Shown here piece by piece: positions 1 to 5,990 of a DNA stretch of 9,377 nucleotides. Made by a program: the position numbers and the translations under genes. The stretch's first letter is position 1, and each line of letters begins with the position of its first letter. Below the pieces are notes generated by a model. That model ran no database searches. It was not told where the DNA came from and saw only the letters and a program-made list of their open reading frames with translations. This stretch comes from Halobacteriales archaeon QH_10_65_19 (GTDB taxonomy: Archaea > Halobacteriota > Halobacteria > Halobacteriales > Haloarculaceae). The stretch spans positions 1-9,377 of the forward strand of contig PXQK01000141.1 of assembly GCA_003022085.1 (NCBI GenBank), read 5' to 3'.

Positions 1-2
1 AA

Positions 3-128
3 CGACGGTTTCCCGACCGTGATTGTCGGCTCCTCGAACTCAGCTGGTCAGAGTGGCTCCTCGGACAGCACACAGGAGATCCGGTTACACCGACGTTCTC
101 CGAGGAGGAACATTTCGAAGCCGACTGA
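3..128 (+). CDS. 3' end of an unidentified reading frame (5' end outside window)
   Basis: This frame is open from the window edge to a TGA at 126-128 and would give the last 41 residues of a protein. Its tail reads TPTFSEEEHFEAD, an acidic ending normal for haloarchaea. I do not recognise the family. The stop codon lies inside the left arm of the 20-bp inverted repeat at 124-143. An insertion-sequence gene that ends within its terminal repeat would look like this, so a transposase C-terminus is possible but unproven. A second frame (from base 1) is also open here and has no better support. Low confidence. Confidence 0.3.
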   Translation, partial: RRFPDRDCRLLELSWSEWLLGQHTGDPVTPTFSEEEHFEAD

Positions 129-143
129 TAGGGTCGTGCGTGA
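124..143 (+). repeat. Left arm of 20-bp perfect inverted repeat
   Basis: It matches the reverse complement of 223-242 at all 20 positions. Homology then weakens: the next bases inward are GT here and CT in the complement of the other arm. The arm holds in-frame stop codons (TGATAG), one of which ends the upstream reading frame. Confidence 0.9.
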
Positions 144-222
144 GTATTTTCAGCACCGGGTCCCAGTATCGGCGGTTTCGCGGGCTGAAACACCCAATGC
201 GCGAATCCATAGCGGTAAAGAG

Positions 223-242
223 TCACGCACGACCCTATCAGT
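223..242 (-). repeat. Right arm of 20-bp perfect inverted repeat
   Basis: Exact reverse complement of 124-143. The ATG at 251 of the following truncated reading frame begins 8 bp beyond it, a spacing typical of an insertion-sequence end and its transposase gene. Confidence 0.9.
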
Positions 243-250
243 GTCGGCCG

Positions 251-465
251 ATGCCCTCCACCAGACTGTTCAAGCTCCCGGTTGATCCGGAGAGCGACAG
301 CTATCCCGCGGACATCGAGCCGGCTGACATTGAGGACGAGTCAGTCCTCGAACTGAGCGAGGAACACCACAGCTTCTTCGAGGAAGTAGCGGCAGAGTCC
401 TACGAAGACCGCGACGACCTGACCGAGTTCGAGGAACTGTTCCACGCCTCGGCCCGTGACAGGAT
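251..465 (+). pseudogene. Truncated N-terminus of an unidentified acidic protein, possibly a transposase
   Basis: From the ATG at 251 about 70 residues read like genuine haloarchaeal protein. They begin MPSTRLFKLPVDPESDSY and include the acidic stretches LELSEEHHSFFEEV and DLTEFEELFHA. Past roughly base 465 the frame stays open to 943, but only as an antisense shadow of speB: composition changes to Arg/Ser/Pro/Thr-rich and the acidic character is lost. The gene is therefore probably broken where it meets the 3' end of speB. Its position just inside an inverted-repeat arm suggests the head of an insertion-sequence transposase. The family was not recognised, and the 3' limit given is approximate. 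Confidence 0.4.
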
Positions 466-477
466 CGGCCGACCGGG

Positions 478-1290
478 TCACTCCTGTCCGGCAGCGTGGG
501 CGAACGCGAACGCCCGGAGGAGTTTCGCGGCCAGGGCAGGTGCCCCCCCGTCGTCGCGGTCGTTGACCTCCACGGCGTCGAACCCGACCGCAGCCGGCGC
601 GACCGCGCGGACCACGTCGTGCATCGTCCGCGGGCTCAGCCCGAACGGCTCCGGGGTGCCGGTTCCCGGTGCAAAGCCCGGATCGGCCGCGTCGATGTCG
701 ACGCTCAGGTACACCTCCCGGCCGTCGAACTCGGGCGTCCAGTCGACGACGTCGGCTGGCGGCACGACGGTGATGGCCTCGTCGGCCTCGGCGCGCTCCC
801 ACCCCTCCCTGCTGCCCGAGCGGCCGCCGAGGACGACCACCTCGTCGACGGTACCCAGCGCGTGGTGTGTGACAGTGGCGTGGCTCAGCGGGTTGCCGGC
901 GTACGATTCGCGGAGGTCGAGGTGGGCGTCGAGACAGACGTAGACGTCCGGGGAGACCGCACGCAGGCCCGCGACCGTGACCATGTGCTCGCCGCCGATC
1001 ACGAGCGGGACGACCCCCTCTCGGTGGTAGTCCGAGAGTTCGCCGGCCAGGAAGTCGAGATACTCCGCGGCGTCGCTCCCCGGTTTGATGTTGCCGTGGT
1101 CGTGGACAGCGAGGTCTGTGAATCGCAGCCCGGTGTGCTGGTCGTAGTCGGAAAATGACGCCGCGACGTGGCGGAGTTCCCGGGGACCGAAGCGTGCCCC
1201 TGGTCGGAACGTCGTCGATGCGTCCAAGGGTGCGCCGACGACGGCGTAGGCGGCCTCCTCTCGGTCGGCGCCTGCACCGGGAAACATCAT
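478..1290 (-). CDS. speB: Agmatinase-type ureohydrolase, probably acting in aIF5A modification
   Basis: A 270-residue member of the arginase/agmatinase/formiminoglutamase family, full length for the group. The two-manganese site is intact: GGEH (His102), DAHLDL (Asp121, His123, Asp125) and SVDID (Asp198, Asp200), followed by the family signature ADPGFAPGTGTPEP (residues 202-215). Near the C-terminus the usual EV-x-P segment reads EVNDRDDGG, a mild deviation. Family members hydrolyse a guanidino group to release urea. In haloarchaea such an enzyme next to aIF5A is thought to convert an agmatine-derived side chain on aIF5A to deoxyhypusine; the adjacent aIF5A gene here supports that role. The protein begins with two ATGs (1288-1290 and 1285-1287). 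No Shine-Dalgarno site precedes them, and the first ATG lies in the arm of a 16-bp inverted repeat. The stop TGA at 478-480 abuts the decayed region. Confidence 0.93.
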   Translation of the reverse strand: MMFPGAGADREEAAYAVVGAPLDASTTFRPGARFGPRELRHVAASFSDYDQHTGLRFTDLAVHDHGNIKPGSDAAEYLDFLAGELSDYHREGVVPLVIGGEHMVTVAGLRAVSPDVYVCLDAHLDLRESYAGNPLSHATVTHHALGTVDEVVVLGGRSGSREGWERAEADEAITVVPPADVVDWTPEFDGREVYLSVDIDAADPGFAPGTGTPEPFGLSPRTMHDVVRAVAPAAVGFDAVEVNDRDDGGAPALAAKLLRAFAFAHAAGQE

Positions 1291-1399
1291 ACGGATCGGT
1301 GTGATTCGGTATTGCCCTGGAAACTGGGGTTGTCAGTGATCGGTTCTGGGCCAGCCGTCACAGCTTCTCACCCCCGGACATAGTCACACCGATCCGTAT
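1289..1399 (-). promoter_or_regulatory. 16-bp perfect inverted repeat spanning the aIF5A-speB junction
   Basis: ATACGGATCGGTGTGA at 1289-1304 is matched exactly, in inverted orientation, at 1384-1399, leaving 79 bp between. In a minus-strand transcript the 5' arm starts with the last base of the aIF5A stop codon, and the 3' arm ends with the first two bases of the speB start codon. Pairing would bury the speB start. The loop holds one further copy of the core (ACCGATC on the minus strand, 1339-1345) that could pair with the 5' arm instead. It may be a translational-coupling structure, a protein-binding site, or the ends of a small mobile element. The repeat is certain; the role is inference. 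Confidence 0.6.
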
Positions 1400-1770
1400 C
1401 ACACGATCTTGCGCTGCTGTTCGTACTCGAGAAACTCGATCTCGTCGTCGGCCGCGAGGTTCTCCTCGCCGGCTTTCATCACGAAGTTGTCGTACGTTTC
1501 GAGGTCCATCACCTGTACCTCGCCGTCCCGGACGTCGATCACCTGGCCCTGCTTGCGGTTGATGATCGGTACCCACACCTTCGCGTCGACCGGCTGTGAG
1601 AGCGATCGCTTCCGGTCGTCGAAGACCCCCCGTGCCTCGATGCGAGCCTTCGCACTGCCGTGTTTTCCTGGCTTTGCTGTGCTGTAGGAGTCGATCTGAC
1701 ACGGCGTGTCCTCGATCATCACGTAGCTCCCCTCGTCGAGGTCCCTGACTTCTGTCTGCTGTCTCGCCAT
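1399..1770 (-). CDS. eif5A: Translation factor aIF5A (eIF5A/EF-P family)
   Basis: A 123-residue protein of standard archaeal length: an N-terminal SH3-like (KOW) domain, then an OB-fold domain from about residue 70. The modification loop reads [12 protein letters not shown], so Lys36 is the predicted hypusine/deoxyhypusine site. The factor binds near the ribosomal P site and relieves stalling at difficult sequences such as proline runs, once that lysine is modified. The downstream agmatinase gene probably supplies part of the modification. The start is supported by its position about 26 bp after a good TATA box, which implies a leaderless or nearly leaderless message. The ubiB-like gene upstream ends 101 bp before it, so aIF5A has its own promoter. 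Whether speB is co-transcribed cannot be settled from sequence. Confidence 0.97.
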   Translation of the reverse strand: MARQQTEVRDLDEGSYVMIEDTPCQIDSYSTAKPGKHGSAKARIEARGVFDDRKRSLSQPVDAKVWVPIINRKQGQVIDVRDGEVQVMDLETYDNFVMKAGEENLAADDEIEFLEYEQQRKIV

Positions 1771-1790
1771 GTCTCCGTTTTACCTAGCTG

Positions 1791-1800
1791 CCAATATAAA
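1791..1800 (-). promoter_or_regulatory. TATA box of the aIF5A gene
   Basis: On the minus strand this reads TTTATATTGG, the clearest archaeal TATA element in the window, with an AT-rich BRE-like AAACCG before it. Transcription would begin close to the aIF5A ATG (1768-1770), giving a leaderless transcript as is common in haloarchaea. Confidence 0.75.
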
Positions 1801-1820
1801 CGGTTTGGAGTCACCTTCTC

Positions 1821-1857
1821 CGCCGTGAACGGCGTCGTAGTGACTGCTGTGACTGCT
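1821..1857. repeat. Short palindrome and 9-bp tandem duplication upstream of the aIF5A promoter
   Basis: CGCCG-TGAA-CGGCG (1821-1834) can form a 5-bp stem. It is followed by two perfect head-to-tail copies of GTGACTGCT (1840-1848 and 1849-1857). Both lie between the stop of the kinase gene (1872) and the aIF5A TATA box (1791-1800). They could form the 3' end of the kinase transcript or be operator-like sites for aIF5A. No strong T-tract follows the hairpin, so a terminator is not well supported. Confidence 0.4.
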
Positions 1858-1871
1858 CTCGTCCGACAGTA

Positions 1872-3737
1872 TTAGTTCAGGCCGTCGTCGCCGGCGTCGG
1901 CGTCCGCCTGCTCTTGGTTCGGGCCGTCGTCGCCGGCGTCGGCGTCTGTCCGTTCCTCGTCGTGGTTCCCGGTGTCGCCCGGTTCGGTGACGCCGGACCC
2001 TCCGCCCTCGACACCGGCCACGGCCTCGGTAGCCATCGCCTCGATGTCACCGAAGCCGAGCGCGGGCTCCGCGTCCTCGGCGTCGTCCTCGCGCTGGCGC
2101 ATCCGCTGGCGGGTGAACTGCGGCTGGGCCTGGATCCCGCGTGCACCCCGAAACGAGCGGTACAGCAGCGCGCCGACGAGCAGCGTCAGCACGGCCGCGA
2201 CAGCGGTCGCCTCCGGGGTCGAGAAGATCCCGAGGAGCGTCGTCGACACGATGCCGGCGGCAAAGGCCAGCCCGAGCACGACCCGGCGCCCCAGCGTCTC
2301 GAAGTAGTCCTGCGGATCCGACACCTCGGCCTCGACAGTGACGCTGTTGCGCTCGATGCTGTCAAGCGCCGACTCTAGTTTCGGCGGGATCCGCAGAGTC
2401 GCGTCTGCGGCCTCGCGCAGTTCCCGTCCCCGCTCCCGGACGTACTCCCGTGCGCCCTCTTCGAGGTGCCCCTCCTCGCCGAGGTAGGAGGTCGCCACGC
2501 TGATGAAGTCGAAGTCGGGATCGAGCGTCACACAGACACCTTCGACGACAGTTGCGACCCGCAACACCAGTGCGAGGTTCGAGGGCAGGCGGAGCGGAAA
2601 CTCGTACATCGTGTCTTCGACCTGCTGGACAATCTGCTGGACGCGGTACTGCTCGATGTCCTGCCCGCGGGCGTCGGCGATGGCGAGCTCCATCACGTCG
2701 CCCATCACTTCCCGGTCGGCCTCCGGGGAGAGCGTTCCCATCTCGACGAGTGCGTCGAGGATCGCGTTGATGTCCTGGCGGGCGATCGCGCCGTAGAACT
2801 CCACGATCCGGTTCTGGACAAACGGGTCGACGTAGCCGCTCATGCCGAAGTCGTAGAACACGAGTGTCCCGTCGTCCGCGACCGCGAGGTTCCCCGGGTG
2901 CGGATCGGCGTGGAAGACACCGTCGGTGATGATCATCTGGAGGTAGGTGCGCTGGAGGCGTTCGGCCAGCCGCGACCGGTCCAGCCCCAGGTCGTCGACC
3001 TCCTCCAGGTTGGTGATTTTCGTCCCGCTGACGTACTCCATCGTCAGGACGCGGTCGGTCGAGTGGGTGTCGACGACTGACGGCATCTGCACCGCGTCGT
3101 TGTCGGCGAAGTTCGCTCGGATCTCCCGGAGCATCCGGCCCTCGCGGCGGTAGTCCATCTCCTGGCGGATCGTCTTGGCGAACTCGTCGGCGAGCGTCTC
3201 TAGCGAGAACGACCGCGCGTCGTCGACAAAGCGCATCAACAGCGGCAGCAGCCAGCGGATCACCCGCAGGTCGGCCTCGACGAGGTTCTCTACGCCGGGG
3301 CGACGCACCTTCACCGCGACCTTCTGGCCGCCGATCTGGGCCACGTACACCTGCCCGAGGCTCGCGCCGCTGATCGGGTCGGTGTCGAACTCCTCGAACC
3401 GCCGGCCGACCGGCCCGAGTTCGTCCTCGATCACCTCGCGCGCGCCCGCCCACTCGGCCGGCGGGACGTCGTCCTGGAGCTTCGAGAACTCGGCGATGTA
3501 CTCCGGCGGGAGGATGTCCGGCCGCGTCGAGAGCAGCTGCCCGAGCTTGATGAACGTCGGCCCCAGCGTGAGCAGCGAGTCGAGCAGGTGGGCCGCGCGC
3601 CTGCGGCGCTGTTCGCCCGAAACCGACCGCGAGCCGCCGAACAGCAGGAACCGCCGGCGGTCGCGGGCGTAGGCCCACACCAGCGGGAAGAACTGCCGGA
3701 TGACGACGACAAAGCGCCAGTAGGCGCGCGGGTTCAC
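1872..3737 (-). CDS. ABC1/AarF/UbiB-family atypical kinase-like membrane protein
   Basis: A 621-residue protein with all the hallmarks of the ABC1/UbiB family: the KxGQ motif (Lys64-Gln67 in FIKLGQLLSTRPDILP), an Ala/Gly-rich nucleotide loop (GASLGQVYVAQ, about 124-134), the lysine of VAVKVRRPG (Lys143), the catalytic HADPHPGN (277-284) and DFG (296-298). Two hydrophobic segments (about 484-504 and 510-526) should anchor it in the membrane. An acidic Asp-rich tail ends in a 14-residue tandem repeat. Bacterial and mitochondrial relatives act as ATPases supporting ubiquinone synthesis; haloarchaea use menaquinones, so the substrate here is unknown. The start is GTG (3735-3737), favoured by a strong Shine-Dalgarno site 8 nt upstream. 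It lies 15 bp after the Hsp20 gene and is probably in its operon. Confidence 0.93.
   Translation of the reverse strand: MNPRAYWRFVVVIRQFFPLVWAYARDRRRFLLFGGSRSVSGEQRRRRAAHLLDSLLTLGPTFIKLGQLLSTRPDILPPEYIAEFSKLQDDVPPAEWAGAREVIEDELGPVGRRFEEFDTDPISGASLGQVYVAQIGGQKVAVKVRRPGVENLVEADLRVIRWLLPLLMRFVDDARSFSLETLADEFAKTIRQEMDYRREGRMLREIRANFADNDAVQMPSVVDTHSTDRVLTMEYVSGTKITNLEEVDDLGLDRSRLAERLQRTYLQMIITDGVFHADPHPGNLAVADDGTLVFYDFGMSGYVDPFVQNRIVEFYGAIARQDINAILDALVEMGTLSPEADREVMGDVMELAIADARGQDIEQYRVQQIVQQVEDTMYEFPLRLPSNLALVLRVATVVEGVCVTLDPDFDFISVATSYLGEEGHLEEGAREYVRERGRELREAADATLRIPPKLESALDSIERNSVTVEAEVSDPQDYFETLGRRVVLGLAFAAGIVSTTLLGIFSTPEATAVAAVLTLLVGALLYRSFRGARGIQAQPQFTRQRMRQREDDAEDAEPALGFGDIEAMATEAVAGVEGGGSGVTEPGDTGNHDEERTDADAGDDGPNQEQADADAGDDGLN
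1875..1946 (-). repeat. 42-bp-period tandem repeat encoding the kinase's acidic tail
   Basis: A 30-bp unit at 1875-1904 recurs at 1917-1946 with one mismatch (A/G). It encodes DADAGDDGPN and DADAGDDGLN with a 14-residue period. The last unit ends at the TAA stop, so the repeat sets the length of the tail. It is probably slippage-prone and length-variable among strains. Confidence 0.85.
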
Positions 3738-3745
3738 CTGGCGGA

Positions 3746-3751
3746 CACCTC
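3746..3751 (-). promoter_or_regulatory. Shine-Dalgarno site of the ABC1/UbiB-like gene
   Basis: GAGGTG on the minus strand, complementary to the 3' end of archaeal 16S rRNA, begins two bases after the Hsp20 stop codon and sits 8 nt before the GTG at 3735-3737. It decides the GTG start and implies internal translation initiation on a shared Hsp20-kinase message. Confidence 0.75.
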
Positions 3752-3752
3752 G

Positions 3753-4112
3753 CTACTCCCGCTCGGTGACCGGGATCGTCGTCGCCTCGGCGGTCGACTC
3801 CTTGGGAAGCCGGAGTTCGAGGATCCCCCGCTCCATCGCGGCCTCGGCGTCGCGGGCCGTCGCGTCCGGGGGGATCGGGAGGTCGGCGTCCAGAAACAGC
3901 GATCGGTCCTCCGTGTGGTAGCGAAACGCCGACGGCACGTCCTTCTCCCGTCGGGCTTCGATCCGGAGGCGGCTCCCCTCGACTGACGCCTCGACGCTCC
4001 TGGCGGTCACGCCTGGGAGGTCGATGACGATCAGGTATGCATTGTCACTTTCCAGCAGGTCCGCGAACACGGCGTCCGGGAGATTGCGCAACGCCTCACG
4101 CAACGCTGACAT
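3753..4112 (-). CDS. hsp20: Small heat-shock protein, Hsp20/alpha-crystallin family
   Basis: A 119-residue ATP-independent holdase chaperone. The alpha-crystallin domain runs from about residue 22 (DNAYLIVIDLPGVT) through VEGSRLRIEARRE (44-56) to the diagnostic Gly-Ile-Leu-Glu-Leu-x-Leu-Pro-Lys strand (96-104). A C-terminal IPV (113-115) matches the I-x-I/V motif that docks subunits into oligomers. The N-terminal arm is short, about 20 residues, suggesting a modest oligomer. Its stop TAG (3753-3755) is 15 bp before the start of the ABC1/UbiB-like gene, so the two are likely co-transcribed. The upstream membrane-protein gene ends 40 bp before its ATG, a gap that holds promoter-like sequence. 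No Shine-Dalgarno site is evident, consistent with a leaderless or short-leader message. Confidence 0.93.
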   Translation of the reverse strand: MSALREALRNLPDAVFADLLESDNAYLIVIDLPGVTARSVEASVEGSRLRIEARREKDVPSAFRYHTEDRSLFLDADLPIPPDATARDAEAAMERGILELRLPKESTAEATTIPVTERE

Positions 4113-4133
4113 ACTCAGCTGTTTGGACGGGAA

Positions 4134-4158
4134 AGCGAAAAAGGCCCCGATACTATAC
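4134..4158 (-). promoter_or_regulatory. Probable promoter of the hsp20-kinase operon, with a T-rich stretch after the upstream gene
   Basis: On the minus strand this holds AGTATAGTAT, overlapping the stop of the membrane-protein gene, then GGGGCCTTTTTCGC. The TTTTTCGC segment is about 25 bp before the Hsp20 ATG and could serve as a TATA-like box giving a leaderless message. The TATAGTA segment would give a leader of roughly 13-15 nt. The five-T run after a GC-rich patch could also act as a weak archaeal terminator for the upstream pair. The assignments are tentative. Confidence 0.4.
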
Positions 4159-4773
4159 TGCCGTTGGATCGACCCTGCCGGCGACGAAACCGAGGCTCCC
4201 GAGCAACACCAGGGCAGCAGCCGGCAAGAGCCACTGGAAGGCGGTCAGGAGGACGCCGCTTGCCTGGATTCCGACCACGAGAAAGATCACCGGGCCACAG
4301 CAGGCGCTGCCGGCGAGCAGTGCCGGGACGGCAGCGAGCACACCCGTTCCCGTCTCGATCCCGCAGGAGCGGGGCTGGGTCACGGCGAGATACGAGAGCG
4401 TGAGGTTCAACCCGACCAGTACCGAGATGAACAGCCCAATCGCCGTGTTGATCGGCGAGAATACCCAGGTGCCGATCCAGAGATCGAGCACGGCGATGGC
4501 CTCGTACTGGTACTGGCCCGGTCCCGGTTCGAACATCCGCGACAGCGGCTCCGCGACGAACAACGAGGAGAATCCGACGCTGAAGTCGAACGTGAAATCC
4601 TGCATCACAACGAGAAACGCCGTCAGATACGCCACCGTAACGGCGAGAAACAGGAGAAGCGTCCGTGGCCGCCGGAGCAACCCCGTGACGAGCGACCACG
4701 TCCGGCCGATACGCTTCCGGACCTTCCCTGGTAGTGCGGCGATGCGACCGTGTGATGATGTGCTGTTTGACAT
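4153..4773 (-). CDS. Four-helix membrane protein with a MerT-like vicinal cysteine motif
   Basis: A 206-residue integral membrane protein of unknown function. After a basic cytoplasmic-type N-terminus, hydrophobic segments lie at about residues 38-57, 108-131, 143-170 and 173-197. The third carries GSACCGP (156-161; Cys158 and Cys159), and Cys137 lies just before it. The last two helices resemble, from memory, the first part of the mercuric transporter MerT, which has a Cys-Cys-x-Gly-Pro motif in its first helix; the spacing here lacks the extra residue. That suggests metal or thiol chemistry in the membrane, as inference only. The gene lies 33 bp downstream of the DUF3179 lipoprotein gene with a possible GAGG ribosome-binding site about 10 nt before the ATG, so it is probably the second gene of that operon. 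Confidence 0.8.
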   Translation of the reverse strand: MSNSTSSHGRIAALPGKVRKRIGRTWSLVTGLLRRPRTLLLFLAVTVAYLTAFLVVMQDFTFDFSVGFSSLFVAEPLSRMFEPGPGQYQYEAIAVLDLWIGTWVFSPINTAIGLFISVLVGLNLTLSYLAVTQPRSCGIETGTGVLAAVPALLAGSACCGPVIFLVVGIQASGVLLTAFQWLLPAAALVLLGSLGFVAGRVDPTAV

Positions 4774-4806
4774 GGGTGTCTGTCCTCGATTGGTGTTGGC
4801 GTGTAT

Positions 4807-5877
4807 TTAGGCGACGACGACGGTGTCAGTGTAGAACCCGACCCAGGCGAACCACATCGCGTCGAACGTATTGACCGATTCGAGGGGCAACTCGGCGGCG
4901 TCGTGGGTGCCGTCGGGGCTCTCGTATCCCGCTGACGTCCGGTCGACGGACACTCCGTCGGGGTTCCAGTAGACGTACGCCGTGTCCAGTGTGGGGTCGT
5001 ACGCCGCCAGGTAGGGGACACCCCCGACCTCCGCCTCGAGGAGACCGTCTTCGCGCAGCAGTTCCTTGTCGAAGGCGACGGCGCCGTCGGCACTGCGCGC
5101 GCCCATGAACACCTTTTTTGGCGGGAACCGGTCGTCACTCTCGAGGTTGTCGAACAGGAGCCGCCCGTTGTCGTAGTAGCCCCCCGGCGGGTTGTAGGCA
5201 CCGTAGGGATCCCTTCCGTAGTCGCGGGCGAAGCCAGTCTGTTGGTTCAGCACCCTCGTGTCGGGGTGCTTCTCGCGCCACTGCTCCCAGGTCGTCCAGA
5301 TGACGCGGAACTCCTCGAGTGACATCCCGATCAGATCGCCGTCTACGGCCGTCCCGAGGATCTGGGGCCACCAGGAGTCGGTCTCCCGGTCGTACATGAT
5401 GAGGTTGTTGTTGACGAGCCTGCCGGAGACGCCTAGTTCGACATCGCCGCGCTCGAACCCGATCACTGTCCCGGTCAGCGGGCAGTAGGTCACCGACACG
5501 TTGCGGTCGCCGAAGCTGTCGTTGACGATCTCGTGCCACACGAGGACGTGCTGCGGGTATGCACGTGCCTCGCCGTCGATCACGACGCCGAACACCGGAT
5601 CGCCCGGGTCCATCATGTCGTCGCCCCCCTCGGGGCCGTCGAACTGCGGGTCGTCGATCGAGGGGATGCCGTCCTTCCCCGGCCCGCCGCTGACCGCGTT
5701 CTCCTCGAACTCCCCGAGCTCGAACGCCAGCGGAACCTCGTGTTCCGTCAGGGGTATCGGGACGTCGACGTCGTCGCCGCTTCCACCGTCGTCGCCGCCC
5801 CCGATACAGCCTGCGAGCGCCGCGAGTCCACTGCCTGCGAGAACGAGCGCCCGTCGACGTGAGAGTCGTCGTTTCAT
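4807..5877 (-). CDS. Tat-exported lipoprotein with DUF3179 domain
   Basis: A 356-residue protein. The N-terminus, MKRRLSRRRALVLAG, is a twin-arginine signal followed by the lipobox LAGC (Cys24) and a Gly/Asp-rich linker, typical of haloarchaeal lipoproteins exported folded and tethered outside the membrane. The rest matches the DUF3179 family: YPQHVLVWHEIVND (about 107-120), VTYCPLTGT (129-137), SGRLVNNNLIMYDRETDSWWPQ (151-172) and the C-terminal YVYWNPDG region. The function of this family is unknown. The motif commonly seen as CPLC reads CPLT here, so Cys132 is the only cysteine in the mature chain besides the lipid-linked one. The frame extends 21 codons upstream, but the ATG at 5875-5877 is chosen because the Tat signal starts there and a TATA-like box sits about 26 bp upstream. 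The Cys-Cys membrane-protein gene follows 33 bp downstream. Confidence 0.9.
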   Translation of the reverse strand: MKRRLSRRRALVLAGSGLAALAGCIGGGDDGGSGDDVDVPIPLTEHEVPLAFELGEFEENAVSGGPGKDGIPSIDDPQFDGPEGGDDMMDPGDPVFGVVIDGEARAYPQHVLVWHEIVNDSFGDRNVSVTYCPLTGTVIGFERGDVELGVSGRLVNNNLIMYDRETDSWWPQILGTAVDGDLIGMSLEEFRVIWTTWEQWREKHPDTRVLNQQTGFARDYGRDPYGAYNPPGGYYDNGRLLFDNLESDDRFPPKKVFMGARSADGAVAFDKELLREDGLLEAEVGGVPYLAAYDPTLDTAYVYWNPDGVSVDRTSAGYESPDGTHDAAELPLESVNTFDAMWFAWVGFYTDTVVVA

Positions 5878-5903
5878 GTGTACCTGTTTATACGCCTGAA
5901 GAA

Positions 5904-5912
5904 CGATTAAAG
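5904..5912 (-). promoter_or_regulatory. TATA-like box of the DUF3179 operon
   Basis: CTTTAATCG on the minus strand lies about 26 nt before the chosen ATG, predicting a leaderless transcript. A closer TATA-like sequence (GTATAAAC, about 10 nt before the ATG) is too near the start to serve it. Together with the divergent gene's promoter, this region (5878-6025) holds two back-to-back promoters. Confidence 0.5.
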
Positions 5913-5990
5913 CCCCTCCGCTCGTGTAGGGGCCGGACACAAACGGTGCTCCCAGGACGCCGGGGCATCGACGGAGACTGCCGGAAACAA

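Larger units (their letters stand above)
124..242. mobile_element. Small inverted-repeat element: MITE-like, or two abutting insertion-sequence ends
   Basis: A perfect 20-bp inverted repeat (ACTGATAGGGTCGTGCGTGA at 124-143, its exact complement at 223-242) encloses 79 bp with no convincing gene. Inside it, TTTCAGC (148-154) and GCTGAAA (184-190) could form a second hairpin. There are two readings. It may be a 119-bp non-autonomous element (MITE). Alternatively, the right terminal repeat of one insertion sequence and the left terminal repeat of another may flank a short spacer. The second reading fits the gene stop inside the left arm and the gene start 8 bp beyond the right arm. I saw no convincing target-site duplication next to either arm. 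Confidence 0.55.

Noticed and set aside
496..1158. A 220-codon plus-strand frame over the agmatinase gene
   Set aside because: Antisense shadow of speB; its composition is unlike the neighbouring proteins and it has no domain.
2362..3678. A 438-codon open frame overlapping the kinase gene on the same strand
   Set aside because: It is a frame-shifted shadow of the ABC1/UbiB-like gene: the product is Arg/Pro/Gly-rich with no domain, while the overlapping frame has every family motif.
5878..5940. Upstream extension of the DUF3179 protein by 21 codons
   Set aside because: The twin-arginine signal starts at the ATG at 5875-5877, and the extension would put 21 residues, and part of the promoter, ahead of it.
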